From: Actinospica sp035493475
GTDB taxonomy: Bacteria; Actinomycetota; Actinomycetes; Streptomycetales; Catenulisporaceae
Direction: 5' to 3'
Assembly (NCBI GenBank): GCA_035493475.1
Contig: DATJIF010000175.1
Location: 101,785 to 165,784 of the forward strand
DNA length: 64,000 bases
The translations under genes were made by a program, and so were the position numbers. Below the pieces are notes generated by a model that was given only the letters and a program-made list of their open reading frames with translations, had not been told where the DNA came from and did no database searches. Position 1 is the stretch's first letter. Every line of letters starts with the position of its first letter. Below are positions 63,562 to 64,000 of this stretch, piece after piece.

Positions 63562-64000
63562 CTACGGAGCCCAGGCGGGGACGGGGATCCAGCTGGTGTC
63601 GTCGGTCCACGAGGTCGCGTTGTCCCAGGCGTCCGAGCCTCCGTCGCTGGCGACGTAGAGGTCACCGTTGTAGTGGCGGAGGAAGTCGGCCGGGGTCGCG
63701 TTCCACGCGAGGGATTCGCCTTGGCCGTTGTGGCCGGGCGTTGCGCAGAACGTGGCGTCCGAGGCGAACTGCTGGGTGCCGTCGTTCTGTTGCTGGTAGA
63801 CGGCGCCGCTGGTCTGGCGCAGGTAGCCGTTCGGGAAGTTCTTGGACTCGAACGACAGGCACGCGCTGTTCGCCAGGCCGGGCCGTACGATCCAGGTCGC
63901 GTCCTGCTTGTCTCCGCTCGAACTGGCGACGGTGATGGGCGAGATGATCGCCCTTCCGTTCTGGTGCCTGACGAAGTCGCCGGTGCAGCACGACGTCGTC
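63562..64000 (-). CDS. Secreted protein with CBM42 (AbfB) domain, C-terminal part
   Basis: Open minus-strand frame from the window edge to TAG at 63564-63562, 145 codons. It reads CCTGDFVRHQNGRAIISPIT, then WIVRPGLANSACLSFESKNFPNGYLRQ, FASDATFCATPG, ADFLRHYNGDLYVAS and WTDDTSWIPV. These are the beta-trefoil repeats of the AbfB arabinofuranose-binding domain (pattern SxxPGxYLRH, DATFC, FLRHxxxxLxL). The domain binds arabinofuranose side chains of arabinoxylan and usually follows an alpha-L-arabinofuranosidase or other glycanase. The catalytic part lies beyond the window. Confidence 0.8.
   Translation of the reverse strand, partial: TTSCCTGDFVRHQNGRAIISPITVASSSGDKQDATWIVRPGLANSACLSFESKNFPNGYLRQTSGAVYQQQNDGTQQFASDATFCATPGHNGQGESLAWNATPADFLRHYNGDLYVASDGGSDAWDNATSWTDDTSWIPVPAWAP

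Noticed and set aside
1..64000. tRNA, rRNA, riboswitch or insertion-sequence signatures
   Set aside because: None recognised on reading; no transposase motif or terminal inverted repeats with target duplication were found. A covariance-model search would be needed to exclude small RNAs.

Overview
High-GC DNA with dense, translationally coupled genes, GTG/TTG starts, a SigB/SigF-type partner-switching network, DUF3040, DUF6458, DUF3618 and MEDS-type proteins, and ABC sugar importers without a local ATPase. Together these point to a filamentous soil actinomycete (Streptomyces- or Catenulispora-like; genus not determinable from this sequence). No rRNA, tRNA, CRISPR array, insertion sequence or prophage was seen. 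No stretch longer than about 240 bases lacks a gene or a recognisable control region.

Positions 1 to about 37,100 look like a general-stress island. It holds two STAS anti-anti-sigma proteins plus the end of a third, a small RsbW-like anti-sigma factor, a frameshifted MEDS-ATPase sensor, a 1375-residue hybrid kinase/PP2C phosphatase/anti-sigma fusion (2789-6916), and the SigB/SigF-family sigma factor itself (24067-24876). Around them are stress effectors: a TPP-dependent pyruvate oxidase-like enzyme, three hemerythrins, a DJ-1/PfpI enzyme and an apparently dead paralogue, a holin-like protein, a DUF3618 protein, a ferritin-like protein, a CsbD-like protein, MgtC, CYTH-CHAD, a DHA2 exporter, and a metazoan-type transketolase. 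A six-gene redox operon (15001-20263: SDR, mandelate-racemase-type enolase, ferritin-like protein, membrane protein, gluconate-2-dehydrogenase subunit 3, GMC oxidoreductase) lies between mrpEFG-DUF4040-B-C (22979-20276) and the lone mrpD-like gene (11067-9277), as if it split an Mrp antiporter operon. Reading upstream of the genes by eye, I find a recurrent promoter-like element, G-N-N-T (usually GTTT or GCAT), 14-15 bases, then GGGTAY, GGGCAA or CGGCAA, at fifteen places. It lies at the heads of nearly all these operons, several times as divergent pairs. It resembles the known Streptomyces SigB consensus and makes the region a probable single regulon.

Positions 33,707-37,050 form a minus-strand operon of CsbD-like protein, Ser/Thr kinase, patatin phospholipase and PlsC-type acyltransferase, suggesting kinase-linked membrane lipid remodelling.

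Positions 37,131-57,049 are two back-to-back carbohydrate loci. The minus-strand locus has a regulator, a solute-binding lipoprotein, two permeases, a GH29 alpha-L-fucosidase and a secreted beta-helix protein (GH141-like). The plus-strand locus has a hydroxyacid dehydrogenase, a DUF2264 protein, a binding lipoprotein, two permeases, a DUF624/YesL protein, a GH5-CBM13 glycanase and a heparinase II/III protein, with a DeoR-LacI hybrid repressor transcribed away from it. Their gene content suits uptake and breakdown of fucosylated or uronic-acid-rich plant polysaccharide. Neither has an ATP-binding subunit, so both probably use a shared MsiK-type ATPase.

Positions 57,151-64,000 are mixed: a membrane-anchored ricin-lectin protein, a lipoprotein alpha/beta hydrolase, a TetR repressor divergent from a DUF308-like membrane protein across a dyad operator, an unknown 145-residue protein, a LOG-family protein, an SDR-like protein divergent from an HxlR regulator, and the C-terminus of a secreted CBM42 (AbfB) protein that runs off the window.
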